The notes under the pieces: generated by a model
Seen by the model: the letters and a program-made list of their open reading frames with translations, nothing else
What the model was told of the DNA's origin: nothing
Database searches by the model: none
Source of the DNA: Aliivibrio sp.
GTDB lineage: Bacteria; Pseudomonadota; Gammaproteobacteria; Enterobacterales; Vibrionaceae
Reading direction: 5' to 3'
DNA: 64,000 nt
Assembly: GCA_016764915.1 (NCBI GenBank)
Contig: JAESQY010000153.1
Coordinates: 62,001-126,000, forward strand
Position numbers and translations under genes: made by a program
In this document: positions 8,590 to 16,082 of the stretch, piece by piece
Numbering within the stretch: the stretch's first letter is position 1
How the letters are laid out: the number at the start of each line of letters is the position of its first letter

Positions 8590-9465
8590 CTAACTCTGTA
8601 TGTCTGCGTTATGAATCTCTTTAAAATGCTCTGCTAATGTATGGCGTCCGTAAGTTGGCGCAATCATGTCCTGCTCCATTACCGTTAAAAAGAACTCGGC
8701 AGGACCGGTCATTTTTTCTGGTAGTAGTGAGGAAACAAACAGTGAAACCCTCCTGAACCAATCAGGCAAATGGGTTATCTTGGGCGTCTTTTCTTGGCTA
8801 CTAAATGCAAGGTTAGCGATGTCGATGGATGAAAGAACCTCAGGGCCGCCGATGTCCAATTCGTATTTGTCACTTTCAATGGATTCAATACAGAATTTAG
8901 CCAGATCTTTACCGTGAATGGGGTTGAGTTGAACATCTCCCGTGCCAAAGAGATAGACTCGACCGGACTTAGCCATAGAATAGAACTCCTCAATATCGGC
9001 AAAAAATCCGTTAGGTCTTATGACACAAGGGGTTAAAACTTTTGATACGAGCAGTTTTTCCGCAAAACGCTCTTTGGCTTTAAGGAGCCTTACATTTTGA
9101 TGATTTTTGGCATCAAATGCAGAAATATAGATGAATTTTTTAACGCCGGCTCTTTCTGCTTCTAACAATAAATTGAGATTTGCTTGATAGTCCACATCCA
9201 TGTAGGTCAACCCCTCTTTCTGGCGAGTAATGCCCACACAAGAGATCACTACATCGATATCATTACAGCAGCCTCGTAAGCTTGATGCATCCGTAACCTG
9301 GGCCACTTTAATTTGGTCTTCACTGAGCCCCATCGCTATTAATTTATCTTTTTGTCTAGCTAATGCTTTGAATGGCGAACCAGTAATACACAATGCTTTA
9401 ACGAGGTGACTGCCTAAGTAACCTGTTGAACCGGCGACTAATATTTTGTGTGGTGTTGGGGTCAT
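8590..9465 (-). CDS. Atypical SDR / NmrA-like NAD(P)-binding protein
   Basis: Rossmann-fold protein of about 291 residues. The dinucleotide motif GSTGYLGSHLVKAL is near the N-terminus, and ISAFDAKNHQNVRLLKAKE holds the region where the catalytic Tyr of classical SDRs would be, replaced here by other residues, so it is an atypical SDR. The later section has the NmrA/complex-I-39-kDa-like layout. The start at 9465 is chosen because AGAGG lies 7 bases upstream and the ATG overlaps the stop of the upstream TetR gene as ATGA, implying coupled translation. Probable role: oxidoreductase or redox-sensing protein controlled by that TetR; the substrate is unknown. Confidence 0.78.
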   Translation of the reverse strand: MTPTPHKILVAGSTGYLGSHLVKALCITGSPFKALARQKDKLIAMGLSEDQIKVAQVTDASSLRGCCNDIDVVISCVGITRQKEGLTYMDVDYQANLNLLLEAERAGVKKFIYISAFDAKNHQNVRLLKAKERFAEKLLVSKVLTPCVIRPNGFFADIEEFYSMAKSGRVYLFGTGDVQLNPIHGKDLAKFCIESIESDKYELDIGGPEVLSSIDIANLAFSSQEKTPKITHLPDWFRRVSLFVSSLLPEKMTGPAEFFLTVMEQDMIAPTYGRHTLAEHFKEIHNADIQS

Positions 9466-10115
9466 TTGAGATCCTCTATGAGACATTTAGAAAGAAAAAA
9501 ACGGGTTCGATCCGCGATGTGTTGTTCTAACTCTTTATTCTCTATCTTCATCTCACCCGTAATTTTTACTTGGTCGTAAAAGCCACTTCGCCAGATATGA
9601 AACAGAAGATCACCAAGTTCATTAAAATCGAATATAGAGGAGGTAACTCCCGCATGCTTGAGTAATTCGCCAATTTGATTTGCGGCTTTGTGTGGGCCAT
9701 TGCTATACAAAAGTTGCTTCAGATCTTTAAATTTTGGGCCGGAAGCTAAAATGGCATTGTCAAAGGCAACCACTTTAGGATTGCTAACCAACGTCATGAG
9801 TTCTATGCCCATTTGGTTCAGTAGTGGCTCTAGTTCGAATGGTGTCGTTTGATTAATACGCTCGAAGTAATGGACTTTATTGAAGGCATTTTGGGTGAAT
9901 GTGTCGACATATGCGGCTAATATCCCTTTTATACTGCCGAAGCGACGATATAATGTAGCCTTTGAAATGCCCGCATTCTTAGCAATTTTTTCTATCGAAA
10001 GCCCTGCAATACCTTCATTAGCTAAAATCAGATCAATAGCATCAAACATCATTTCTGTTTTTTGATGATCGACAGGGCGACCAACGGAATTTTTTAAGTT
10101 AGAAGAAGCTGCCAT
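9462..10115 (-). CDS. TetR-family transcriptional regulator
   Basis: Repressor-type regulator of 217 residues. The N-terminal helix-turn-helix is plain: SIEKIAKNAGISKATLYRRFGSIKGILAAY, preceded by AIDLILANEGIAGL. The C-terminal part is a TetR_C-like ligand domain. The ATG at 10115 is chosen because AAAGG is 6 bases before it and because an upstream extension would run into the 40-bp palindrome at 10155-10194. The first gene of a two-gene unit with the overlapping SDR, and probably autorepressed through that palindrome. The inducing ligand cannot be read from sequence. Confidence 0.88.
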   Translation of the reverse strand: MAASSNLKNSVGRPVDHQKTEMMFDAIDLILANEGIAGLSIEKIAKNAGISKATLYRRFGSIKGILAAYVDTFTQNAFNKVHYFERINQTTPFELEPLLNQMGIELMTLVSNPKVVAFDNAILASGPKFKDLKQLLYSNGPHKAANQIGELLKHAGVTSSIFDFNELGDLLFHIWRSGFYDQVKITGEMKIENKELEQHIADRTRFFLSKCLIEDLK

Positions 10116-10154
10116 ATTCGGCCTTTTCGTCACAAAACATACATCTAATCTATA

Positions 10155-10194
10155 GAATTTAATTATGATACGCAACCGTATCGTAATTAAATTC
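10155..10194. promoter_or_regulatory. 40-bp near-perfect palindrome, probable TetR operator
   Basis: The two halves read GAATTTAATTATGATACG and, reversed and complemented, GAATTTAATTACGATACG, differing at one base, with a 4-base centre. GATACG...CGTATC is the inner core. It lies 40 bases upstream of the TetR start codon, and no divergent gene shares it. Operator function is inferred from the family and the position. Confidence 0.75.
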
Positions 10195-10234
10195 AGAATT
10201 AGAGTCGTCGTAACTGTGCAGACTCTATGATTTT

Positions 10235-10837
10235 TTAAGTAACTGGGATGTTTACTAAACAGTTAATGCGTTCTAATGACCCATTTTCTATCTTGAAAAA
10301 AGCGTCTTGAGGTAAATCTTGTTCCCAGACTTGCTGATAACTCAAATCAAGTAAGATACCTCGTAATACAATACCGGTGAGACCGTGGCTGATAACCACG
10401 ATATCGCCTGATTCTGGAAGCTCTACAATCCAAGATAACAGTCTGGTTTTGACCGATTCATAGGACTCAGATTGTGGGGCATTAAGATACCAATCATTAT
10501 TGTTAAGGAGGTTTGGATGTTCTTCGATCAAGCTTGGAACGGTTCTCTGCTCCCATAGGCCTAATGAAAATTCTTTCAATCGCGAGTCTTCAATTATCTG
10601 AGGCCTTGGATAGCCGATTTCTTCGCAAACAATATGCGCAGTTTGGACTGCGCGTCCTAATGGACTGGAATAAACGGTGCAGCTTTGACGCCCTAAATAT
10701 GCCACTAACGCTGCCCCAACGCTGTGGGCTTGTACTGTACCTTTGGGAGTTAATGATGAGTTGCAATGACCCTGCAACTTCTTCTCTGAGTTAAATAGTG
10801 TTTCACCGTGTCTTAAAATAAATACTCTTCGTGTCAC
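10235..10837 (-). CDS. Histidine phosphatase family protein (phosphoglycerate mutase-like)
   Basis: A 200-residue member of histidine phosphatase clade 1. The phosphohistidine motif LRHGET is at residues 8-13, with His10 as nucleophile; SSPLGRAVQTA carries the second Arg and VISHGLTG the second catalytic His. Substrates in this family are diverse (phosphoglycerates, alpha-ribazole phosphate, small phosphoesters), and nothing here fixes one. The start is GTG at 10837 with AGAGGA 6 bases upstream. The GTGA overlaps a TGA in the frame of the upstream DUF1330 gene, suggesting the two were once a coupled pair. Confidence 0.85.
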   Translation of the reverse strand: MTRRVFILRHGETLFNSEKKLQGHCNSSLTPKGTVQAHSVGAALVAYLGRQSCTVYSSPLGRAVQTAHIVCEEIGYPRPQIIEDSRLKEFSLGLWEQRTVPSLIEEHPNLLNNNDWYLNAPQSESYESVKTRLLSWIVELPESGDIVVISHGLTGIVLRGILLDLSYQQVWEQDLPQDAFFKIENGSLERINCLVNIPVT

Positions 10838-10875
10838 AAATGATCCTCTTTTTGTCGTGCTGCGTGCTTGTTCAG

Positions 10876-11103
10876 TTATTGAGAGTCAGAGAAAAAGGCT
10901 TCCATTTTGCTTTGGTTGCTGAAATTGATGGTAAATACCCTATTGATGTCGGTATTGCCCTCAGAAATTAATACTTCAGATACTTTAAAATCGTAACCAA
11001 AATGGCCACTGTAATCAGAAAGAATGGGTGTCATTGCCGCTCGGTATTCTGCATATTTAAGGTCATCAAGAACATGCAGTCCGACTAATATTTCATATGA
11101 CAT
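10876..11103 (-). CDS. DUF1330-like protein, probably shortened by an in-frame TAA
   Basis: A 75-residue dimeric alpha/beta-barrel type protein resembling DUF1330 (MSYEILVGLHVLDDLKYAEY, then AMTPILSDYSGHFGYDF and the MEAFFSD strand/helix). The ATG at 11103 follows AGAGG. Family members are usually about 95 residues. Here a TAA (10878-10876) follows FFSDSQ, exactly where a Tyr codon is common. Reading on gives 13 more codons (LNKHAARQKEDHL) and a TGA at 10836-10834 that overlaps the GTG start of the phosphatase gene. A one-base TAT to TAA change or a sequence error would explain this. Confidence 0.65.
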   Translation of the reverse strand: MSYEILVGLHVLDDLKYAEYRAAMTPILSDYSGHFGYDFKVSEVLISEGNTDINRVFTINFSNQSKMEAFFSDSQ

Positions 11104-11224
11104 AGAGCCTCTAAAATTAAAATATGAATTGGTAATAGCGTCTTCATTTGAACGCAGTTGAAGGTCATATGCAATAGCAATGAAAGTTGATGCATTTAAA
11201 TATTGCAAAAGGTAATTTATTTAT

Positions 11225-11241
11225 CGTTTATCGATAAATAT
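11225..11241. promoter_or_regulatory. Palindrome TTTATCGATAAA upstream of DUF2975-XRE pair
   Basis: A perfect 12-bp palindrome at 11227-11238, preceded by a partial copy TTATCG at 11221. It lies about 65 bases before the DUF2975 start, in the gap between divergent transcription units. Candidate binding site for the XRE regulator of that pair; inference from position. Confidence 0.45.
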
Positions 11242-11302
11242 TTATTGATTTGCATTTTAATCTACTCTAATATCTTTTTATCAAATCAATGGAGTCTTTA
11301 TT

Positions 11303-11851
11303 ATGTCTACTATTCAAAAACAGAGCCGTCGTGCACGAGCTCTTTTTCAGTGCTTACTTGTACTTACGCCGATCGCTGTGTGTTATTACTGGCTAACAGT
11401 TGATACGCAATATGATTTTCTTACTACGTTTGGAATTATTGAGAGCAGCATTGATATTAGTGGTTATACCCAATTACCATTAACGATCACGACACGGTTG
11501 TTTGCTTCTATTGCCAGCTTATTACTGTGCGGTATTATTATGTACGCTTTAAAAGTACTGATTCATCTGTTTCGAAACTACGAACGGAATGAAATTTTTT
11601 CTTTGGATAATACGTTGAGTTATCAAAAATTGGGCTACAGCTTGTTTTATTGGGTAGGGGCTTCAGTGGTATACGGTGCGCTTATGTCCGTAATATTGTC
11701 ATTTAACAACCCTCCTGGTGAGCGAATTCTAACCGTCAGTTTTGAAGGCATGGATTTTTTAAATATAGTCTTAGGTTTTGTTATTTTGATCATCTCATGG
11801 GTGATGAAAGAGGGCCATATTCTTGCTGACGAAAACACACACACCATTTAA
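11303..11851 (+). CDS. DUF2975 four-helix membrane protein
   Basis: A 182-residue inner-membrane protein with four hydrophobic segments (about residues 15-34, 63-87, 110-134 and 150-169) and charged loops such as LFRNYERNEIFS between segments two and three, the DUF2975 signature layout. GGAG is 8 bases before the ATG. The next gene, a 70-residue XRE regulator, begins 9 bases after the stop; DUF2975 and a YozG-like XRE protein are a widespread pair. The biochemical function of the family is not known; a membrane input for the regulator is a reasonable guess. Confidence 0.82.
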   Translation: MSTIQKQSRRARALFQCLLVLTPIAVCYYWLTVDTQYDFLTTFGIIESSIDISGYTQLPLTITTRLFASIASLLLCGIIMYALKVLIHLFRNYERNEIFSLDNTLSYQKLGYSLFYWVGASVVYGALMSVILSFNNPPGERILTVSFEGMDFLNIVLGFVILIISWVMKEGHILADENTHTI

Positions 11852-11860
11852 GGATTCGTA

Positions 11861-12073
11861 ATGTCTATTCGTATTAATTTAGATGTCGTGATAGCTAAGC
11901 GAAAAATGCGCTTAAAGCAGTTGGCACAAGAAGTGGGAATTACCGAAGCGAACTTGTCGGTATTGAAAAATGGTAAAGCGAAGGCAGTTAGGCTATCAAC
12001 CTTGGATAAACTATGCGAGGTTCTTGAATGCCAGCCTGGCGACATACTTGAGTTTGAAGTCAATGTTGATTAG
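11861..12073 (+). CDS. Small XRE/Cro-type regulator paired with DUF2975
   Basis: A 70-residue protein that is almost entirely one helix-turn-helix domain (MRLKQLAQEVGITEANLSVL then LSTLDKLCEVLECQPGDIL). This is the YozG/HTH_26 subgroup normally encoded directly after a DUF2975 gene. Shine-Dalgarno AAGGA is 6 bases upstream. It probably controls its own promoter, perhaps through the palindrome at 11227-11238, with activity tuned by the membrane partner. No ligand domain is present. Confidence 0.85.
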   Translation: MSIRINLDVVIAKRKMRLKQLAQEVGITEANLSVLKNGKAKAVRLSTLDKLCEVLECQPGDILEFEVNVD

Positions 12074-12188
12074 CCACGCCAGATAAACGCTACGCAATTT
12101 TCTGAAAATTCACAAATTGGTCTATGCTTAATATTGTAAAAATAAAAAGCAGTATTGATAAAGTTGTTGATTTTACTGGAGAATTACA

Positions 12189-13316
12189 ATGAGTCTATCT
12201 CGGTTTTTGCTTCTATGTGCTGTATCTGTTGGTTTAATCAGTGGTTGTTCCTCTCAATTGACCCGAATGATCATTTCAGAACAAGGGTCTGATGAGTTGG
12301 CTGTTGTTGATTTAGAAACACGTTCTGATAGTGACACGATGATAAATTTGCCAGTTAATGAGCCAGTGTCGGCATTCAATAGCGTTAAAGTTGATGTTCA
12401 TCCGTGGGGAAATATTGGTTACGCTAAATTGCCTGATGGAACTAATTATAAACTCAATCTTAACTCCGGAGAGGTAATAGCAGAAAATTCAATGCCATTA
12501 AAAAGTATAGTTAAATTTACTCATAATGGTTTGATGGTGCTGACGGCTCAAGCAGATAGCAGTGTTATTTCAGTGTTTGATGTTCTCAATTCACAACAAC
12601 TGAACGACTACTCTTTTACCAATCGCTCGATTAGAGATATGGCGATGTGTAATAACAATAAAACCTTGCTCGTTGTAAGCCATGATTTTTCTCACCGTTA
12701 TTATATTTCTCGTTTTACGCTAAACAGTGTCGGACACTTGGCAAACCAAGAACAAGAGATTACCTCGCTTGAAGTGGTGAAAGGTGTGGTGTGTAATTCG
12801 TCGTCTGTCAGCGGAGCTGCGATTGCCGGTAATCATCTTTTAACGTTTGTTTTTGATGATACCGATGGCTTGACTCAAGTTGAGTTTATCGCAGGGATTG
12901 TCAATGGTCCTATTGATAAAGAGCACGCTGGCAGCAACCCTCCGATCTCACAATCACTGGCATTCAGTCCGAATGGCCGTGATCTCTATGTTCGATTTTC
13001 AACACTCGGTTACTATTACCCCCAAGGCTGGTTAGAAAAATTCAGCTTCAACAAAACCACTGCGAAGCTGAGAACAAGACCGAACTGGTTAGCTGAAGCG
13101 CCTCATTCAACCAGCAGTGGTGAAAATACGCGGCTGACTATTCACCCTAGTGGTGGTTATATTTATATGCCTAATCGGACAATGGGGGAGATTATGGTGA
13201 TTGATACTGCAACGGGTAATCTATCGGAATCGATTATTATTAATGAGGTGACTGCGCCGAGCTTTATTAGTATTAGTCCGGTTAAATGTTTAGATTGGAA
13301 TCAAATGGGCTGTTAA
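12189..13316 (+). CDS. Predicted beta-propeller lipoprotein
   Basis: Secreted lipoprotein of 375 residues. The N-terminus has a hydrophobic stretch ending in the lipobox LISGC, with Cys20 as the lipidated residue. The rest consists of repeating strands with a YncE/lactonase-type propeller rhythm (SVISVFDVLNSQQL, SLAFSPNGRDLYVRF, LTIHPSGGYIYMPNRTMGEIMVIDTATG). Such proteins usually act as periplasmic binding or scaffold proteins; no enzyme residues can be assigned. GGAG is 7 bases before the ATG. Monocistronic, closed by the hairpin at 13349-13372. The family name is uncertain; the propeller call is from pattern. Confidence 0.65.
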   Translation: MSLSRFLLLCAVSVGLISGCSSQLTRMIISEQGSDELAVVDLETRSDSDTMINLPVNEPVSAFNSVKVDVHPWGNIGYAKLPDGTNYKLNLNSGEVIAENSMPLKSIVKFTHNGLMVLTAQADSSVISVFDVLNSQQLNDYSFTNRSIRDMAMCNNNKTLLVVSHDFSHRYYISRFTLNSVGHLANQEQEITSLEVVKGVVCNSSSVSGAAIAGNHLLTFVFDDTDGLTQVEFIAGIVNGPIDKEHAGSNPPISQSLAFSPNGRDLYVRFSTLGYYYPQGWLEKFSFNKTTAKLRTRPNWLAEAPHSTSSGENTRLTIHPSGGYIYMPNRTMGEIMVIDTATGNLSESIIINEVTAPSFISISPVKCLDWNQMGC

Positions 13317-13344
13317 TACCAGAATTGGTTCTTTGCAGAGATAA

Positions 13345-13373
13345 AAAAGGGTGCTGAAAATCAGCACCCTTTA
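13345..13373. terminator. Bidirectional rho-independent terminator
   Basis: GGGTGCTGA (13349-13357) and TCAGCACCC (13361-13369) pair perfectly around AAA, with A-run before and TTT after. It serves the lipoprotein gene on the plus strand and the guaD operon on the minus strand. Confidence 0.88.
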
Positions 13374-13410
13374 CTATTATTTAGGGAAAGTGTTATTCAG
13401 GATAAAGTCG

Positions 13411-13737
13411 TTATTTAGGATAGACATGTTGTCGACCGCAACCGCCGCATATGCCATGTTGAATACGTAGCTCACAATCTCGAGTGGTGAACTTACCGTG
13501 TGGGCACTCATCATCAACACCAGCGACATGGTTTAATGAGAATGCCCCTTGGGTAGCATCACCTCTAGGATCAAATTGTCCTTGAACCCCAAATCCTTTT
13601 TGCTCTTTTACCTCTTCTAACAATTTCTCAAGAGGGTCTAAAAAGAGCTCAACATACTTTTCATCTTTGGCGACCAAGGCACTCATTCGTTGTAGTACGG
13701 TAGTTAATCGAAGTTGAGGTCTATTTTCTGTTGTCAT
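13411..13737 (-). CDS. Small Cys/His-rich protein downstream of guaD, probable zinc binder
   Basis: A 108-residue protein of unknown function. The N-terminal half is helical and charged (VLQRMSALVAKDEKYVELF...LEKLLEEVKEQ). The C-terminal third contains Cys78-x-His80, Cys88, His94, Cys97-x2-Cys100 and His104, a density that suggests one structural zinc or a Fe-S site (C-GGC-GRQH). No signal peptide. It is the last gene after xdhABC-guaD, 38 bases beyond guaD, and AAAGGAG precedes it, so it is likely co-transcribed. A link to xanthine dehydrogenase maturation or purine use is possible but rests on position alone. Confidence 0.62.
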   Translation of the reverse strand: MTTENRPQLRLTTVLQRMSALVAKDEKYVELFLDPLEKLLEEVKEQKGFGVQGQFDPRGDATQGAFSLNHVAGVDDECPHGKFTTRDCELRIQHGICGGCGRQHVYPK

Positions 13738-13775
13738 GGTAAATTCTGCTCCTTTAAAGCTACAAAAACAAAACG

Positions 13776-15113
13776 CTATACTGCGGTTTTTATTTGTTGC
13801 TGCTCGCCATTGATGTCATAAGATTTATTGCCGTAGATGTAAGTTTCACAAACCGTTCTATCGTCACCTAAACTCATAAGAACAAACAGTTTCTCTTCTA
13901 GGTTCTTGGTTTGATTCATTCTAAAGCGCATTAGTTGAGTCGCATGTAAGTCAAGTACCACAAAATCGGCCTCTTTGCCCACCGCTAAATTACCAATTTT
14001 GTCCTCTAAGTGCAGGCTCTTTGCTCCACCTAATGTAGCTAAGAACAGTGATTTAGCAGGGTGCAGTTTCTCTTGTTGCATCTGCATCACTTTGTAAGCT
14101 TCACTCATGGTTTGCAACATAGAGAAGCTGGTTCCAGCACCGACATCTGTGCCCATGCCGATGTTGATATTAAATTTCTCCATCTTAGGCAGATTAAATA
14201 ATCCAGATCCTAAAAACAGATTTGACGTAGGGCAGAAGGCGATGGAAGAGTCAGTATCAGCGAGACGCTGGCATTCGCAATCTGACAAATGAATGCCATG
14301 AGCAAATACAGATCGCTTATGCAGTAGACCGTAGTGATCGTATACATCAAGGTAACTGTCACGCTCTGGGAACAGATCCAATACCCATTCTATCTCTTTC
14401 TTGTTTTCGGAAAGGTGAGTATGCATAAAAACATCTGGATACTCTTTTAAGAGTCGTCCAACCGTTTCTAACTGTTCTGGCGTGCTGGTTGGAGCAAAAC
14501 GAGGAGTGACGGCATACATCAGTCGTCCTTTGTTGTGCCAGCGTTCAATCAGTGCTTTTGATTCGTCATAACCAGACTGAGGGGTATCCGTTAAATCATC
14601 AGGCGCGTTTCTGTCCATCAGTACTTTGCCGGCGATCATTCTTAAGTTGCGCTTTTCTGCTTCTTCAAAAAAAACATCAACCGACTCTTTGTGCACGGTG
14701 CCAAACACTAATGCCGTGGTGGTGCCGTTACTGGCCAGTTCATCAAGAAACAATTTGGCCACTTTATGTGCATAGATAGGATTTTTAAAACGCATCTCTT
14801 CAGGAAAGGTGTAGTTTTCTAACCAATCAAGAAGTTGTTCCCCATAAGAGGCGATCATGCCCGTTTGCGGATAGTGGATGTGAGTATCGATAAACCCTGA
14901 TGTGATCAGTTTATTATGGTACTGCTTCACCTTAAGTGTGCTTGGTTGTCTTGCAAGCACCTCATCCGCTGGGCCAATATCAACCACGTGACCATTGTCT
15001 ACGACTAAGATTCCGTCTTCAAAATATTGGTATGAATCGTCGTTGCCGACATCTTTTGGATCAGCAATACTGTGCAACATTGCGGATCGATATGCGCGTA
15101 GTTGTGATGTCAT
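13776..15113 (-). CDS. guaD: Guanine deaminase
   Basis: Amidohydrolase converting guanine to xanthine plus ammonia, feeding the xanthine dehydrogenase encoded upstream. The 445 residues carry the guanine-deaminase metal and substrate motifs: FIDTHIHYPQTGMIASYG, ENYTFPEE, MHTHLSENKKE, FAHGIHLSD, and MGTDVGAGTSFSML with the metal Asp. The length matches the family. Start at the ATG at 15113 with AGGA upstream. It lies 32 bases downstream of xdhC on the same strand, in the operon xdhA-xdhB-xdhC-guaD. The call is very secure. Confidence 0.96.
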   Translation of the reverse strand: MTSQLRAYRSAMLHSIADPKDVGNDDSYQYFEDGILVVDNGHVVDIGPADEVLARQPSTLKVKQYHNKLITSGFIDTHIHYPQTGMIASYGEQLLDWLENYTFPEEMRFKNPIYAHKVAKLFLDELASNGTTTALVFGTVHKESVDVFFEEAEKRNLRMIAGKVLMDRNAPDDLTDTPQSGYDESKALIERWHNKGRLMYAVTPRFAPTSTPEQLETVGRLLKEYPDVFMHTHLSENKKEIEWVLDLFPERDSYLDVYDHYGLLHKRSVFAHGIHLSDCECQRLADTDSSIAFCPTSNLFLGSGLFNLPKMEKFNINIGMGTDVGAGTSFSMLQTMSEAYKVMQMQQEKLHPAKSLFLATLGGAKSLHLEDKIGNLAVGKEADFVVLDLHATQLMRFRMNQTKNLEEKLFVLMSLGDDRTVCETYIYGNKSYDINGEQQQIKTAV

Positions 15114-15145
15114 TTTGCATCCTTTCTAAATAGGTTTTGTAAGAG

Positions 15146-15994
15146 CTATGAGCTCTCTGAATCTTTAACTGTTTGCAATATATCCGTTGAAGTTTTGCTG
15201 TTCGGGCGTTTTTGTTCAAGTTCAATACCTTGATAGTGAGCAATGAGCTCGCCCGTTACTGAAACTGCAATCTCGGCTGGATGTTTGCCTTTGATCGCTG
15301 CAATTCCGATCGGACACGTCATACGCTCGATGGTCTGCTGGTCAAATCCACGTTCAGTTAAACGAAAATCAAATTTCTTACGCTTGGTTTCTGAGCCAAT
15401 CATGCCAAAGTAGGTTGAATCGTTACGTTTCAGAATCGCTTTTGCGAGATCAAAATCAAGTTGATGATTGTGCGTCATGACCAGGTAATAACTATTGGCT
15501 GGCATGTTTTTGATCTCAGCAACAGGATCGTCACTGACGAGCTTAGTTACGCCAGTTGGTAGTTGTTCTGGAAACTCATGGGCTCGTTCATCAATCCAAG
15601 TGACTTTAAAAGGTAACGTTGAAACAATGTGGATAAGCGCTTTAGCGACATGCCCTGCGCCTAATAAAACGAGATGGTTCTGCTGCTGTCCAATGGGTTC
15701 GAAACTGAGTGTTGCCATACCACCACAGCACTGTCCTAATCTCGCGCCTAGATTAAAGCGTTCAACTTTTAAGTGCTTATCACCGATAAGAAGCATCTCT
15801 CGTGCCATTTTAGTGGCAAGGTGCTCGAGGTGACCTCCCCCGATAGTCGCAATAAGGTTGTCACGAGTGATCAGCATTTTTGTGCCTGCATCTCGTGGTA
15901 CTGAACCTTTATCCTCAAGTACCGTTACCATGACACAAGGTTTGCCTTGTTCTTCCAGTTTGGTTAACTCATGAATCCAATTATCATTGAACAT
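15146..15994 (-). CDS. xdhC: Xanthine dehydrogenase accessory protein XdhC
   Basis: Molybdenum-cofactor chaperone that binds MoCo, has it sulfurated and inserts it into XdhB. The 282 residues show the family halves: N-terminal XdhC_CoxI motif (VTVLEDKGSVPRDAGTKMLI, then TIGGGHLEH and GARLGQCCGGM with a double cysteine) and a C-terminal Rossmann domain (LLGAGHVAKALIHI...DFDLAKAIL...FGMIGSETKRKK). AGGAG is 7 bases before the ATG. It sits between xdhB and guaD, the usual place. Cytoplasmic. No damage seen. Confidence 0.95.
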   Translation of the reverse strand: MFNDNWIHELTKLEEQGKPCVMVTVLEDKGSVPRDAGTKMLITRDNLIATIGGGHLEHLATKMAREMLLIGDKHLKVERFNLGARLGQCCGGMATLSFEPIGQQQNHLVLLGAGHVAKALIHIVSTLPFKVTWIDERAHEFPEQLPTGVTKLVSDDPVAEIKNMPANSYYLVMTHNHQLDFDLAKAILKRNDSTYFGMIGSETKRKKFDFRLTERGFDQQTIERMTCPIGIAAIKGKHPAEIAVSVTGELIAHYQGIELEQKRPNSKTSTDILQTVKDSESS

Positions 15995-16082
15995 TGTAAA
16001 ACTCCTACCACATTACTGCTTACAAATAGGTAAAAAGTAAGGGGTTCAACAAGGTGAACGGCCTTACTTGCCGGATTTTTGT

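Noticed and set aside
11203-11403. 66-codon plus-strand frame overlapping the DUF2975 start
   Set aside because: Its end overlaps the strong DUF2975 frame and the peptide has no recognisable features.
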